The notes under the pieces: model-generated
What the model was told of the DNA's origin: nothing
The model's input: only the letters and a program-made list of their open reading frames with translations
The model's database searches: none
Program-made: the position numbers and the translations under genes
NCBI GenBank assembly: GCA_007571355.1
Contig: RKRO01000445.1
Coordinates: 1-7,162 of the forward strand
DNA length: 7,162 nt
Direction: 5' to 3'
Source: Candidatus Poribacteria bacterium
Lineage (GTDB): Bacteria > Poribacteria > WGA-4E > WGA-3G
Shown here: piece after piece, positions 7,079-7,162 of the stretch
How positions within the stretch are numbered: position 1 is the stretch's first letter
How the letters are laid out: every line of letters begins with the position of its first letter

Positions 7079-7140
7079 CCCTACTGTACCTACTAAGTAC
7101 TATATATAAATTTATATAGTACTTAGTAGTAGTAGTAGGG
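7079..7140. repeat. Long interrupted inverted repeat in the origin's AT-rich region
   Basis: The inner arms are a perfect 17-bp inverted repeat: 7090-7106 (starting CTACTAAGTAC) pairs with 7113-7129, leaving the 6-nt loop TAAATT. The outer arms CCCTACT (7079-7085) and AGTAGGG (7134-7140) are also perfectly complementary, separated from the inner arms by 4-nt mismatched segments (GTAC and TAGT). In total 24 bp are paired across 62 bp. The right arm includes most of the TAG array. No T-run follows on either strand, so it is not a typical terminator. It could be part of the duplex unwinding element, a site for a dimeric protein, or a cruciform in supercoiled DNA. Confidence 0.9.
7124..7138 (+). 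promoter_or_regulatory. DnaA-trio array (five TAG triplets)
   Basis: Five exact tandem TAG triplets lie 4 nt from a perfect DnaA box. DnaA-trios (3'-GAT-5', read 5' to 3' as TAG) are the single-strand DnaA binding repeats of the bacterial origin unwinding system. They occur next to a GC-rich spacer and a DnaA box on the TGTGGATAA side, exactly as here. The strand and side agree with E. coli, where the unwinding region lies left of R1 (TGTGGATAA). Five perfect copies make a very regular array. Confidence 0.7.
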
Positions 7141-7142
7141 GC

Positions 7143-7151
7143 TGTGGATAA
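7143..7151 (-). promoter_or_regulatory. Perfect DnaA box
   Basis: The minus strand reads TTATCCACA, identical to the high-affinity DnaA box consensus. Its position beside the GC spacer and the TAG array marks it as the box from which a DnaA filament could be directed onto the trios. Confidence 0.8.
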
Positions 7152-7159
7152 GTGGATAA
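7151..7159 (-). promoter_or_regulatory. Second DnaA box, one mismatch, overlapping the first
   Basis: The minus strand reads TTATCCACT, eight of nine matches to the consensus, in the same orientation as the first box and sharing base 7151 with it. The spacing between equivalent positions is 8 bp. Two DnaA molecules may not fit side by side on overlapping sites, so one box may be used at a time, or this copy may be secondary. Confidence 0.6.
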
Positions 7160-7162
7160 CTC

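Larger units (their letters stand above)
7079..7162. other. oriC: Putative chromosomal replication origin (oriC), right part cut off
   Basis: From left to right this stretch has a large AT-rich inverted repeat with 18 consecutive A/T bases (7101-7118), five TAG triplets (7124-7138), a GGGC spacer (7139-7142), a perfect DnaA box (7143-7151) and an overlapping near-perfect box (7151-7159). The order and orientation match the basal unwinding system: DnaA binds the boxes, extends along the trio-bearing strand and melts the AT-rich DNA. Melting here would proceed leftwards, towards recF. The neighbours recF, dciA and gyrBA are typical of origins. Further boxes and dnaA or dnaN may lie past base 7162, which cannot be seen. 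The assignment is inference from motif order and context. Confidence 0.75.

Noticed and set aside
7050..7080. A mirror-image DnaA box on the left of the inverted repeat, which would make the origin fully symmetric
   Set aside because: No sequence next to the left arm resembles the box; the best 9-mer at the equivalent position matches about four of nine.
7124..7138. TAG repeats as an ordinary microsatellite or CRISPR fragment
   Set aside because: The array is exactly placed between AT-rich DNA and a GC spacer plus a perfect DnaA box, and there are no repeat-spacer units.
7079..7140. The large inverted repeat as a rho-independent terminator
   Set aside because: The inner stem is AT-rich, and no run of T follows it on either strand. 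The position between DnaA boxes and recF fits an origin element better.

Overview
The window is a bacterial chromosome segment carrying a replication and topology cluster. All four genes lie on the minus strand, so transcription runs from right to left: recF (6997-5768), the DUF721 gene dciA (5740-5249), gyrB (5100-2578) and gyrA (2555 to beyond base 1). They are tightly packed, with gaps of 27, 148 and 22 nt. No mobile element, tRNA, rRNA or CRISPR array is visible, and there is no gene-free stretch over 300 nt. The base composition looks moderate (mid-40s percent GC by eye, not counted). The long GyrB with an insert in its TOPRIM half is a form known from Gram-negative groups. The phylum cannot be fixed from the sequence. 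My impression is an uncultured lineage, with Candidatus Poribacteria as a weak guess only.

The right end (about 7079-7162) appears to be part of the chromosomal replication origin. Read left to right it holds a large AT-rich inverted repeat, five exact TAG triplets, a 4-nt GC spacer, a perfect DnaA box (TTATCCACA on the minus strand) and a second, overlapping near-perfect box. This order of trios, GC spacer and DnaA boxes matches the basal unwinding system described for Bacillus subtilis and other bacteria. The unusual part is that the triplets also form part of a 24-bp interrupted inverted repeat, so the single strand that DnaA should bind could fold back on itself.

recF encodes a recombination mediator ATPase. 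dciA encodes the DUF721/DciA factor associated with loading the replicative helicase. gyrB and gyrA encode the two DNA gyrase subunits. With the origin next door, the block would supply helicase loading, negative supercoiling and gap repair for replication. A perfect TATAAT upstream of gyrB suggests that gyrBA can also be transcribed separately from recF-dciA.

The gyrase has several natural variations at known functional sites. Both quinolone-anchoring positions of GyrA are glycine (G79 and G83). The GyrB arginine that contacts aminocoumarins is glutamine (Q141). The best GyrA-box match sits in blade 5 of the GyrA C-terminal domain, while the blade-1 copy is degenerate.
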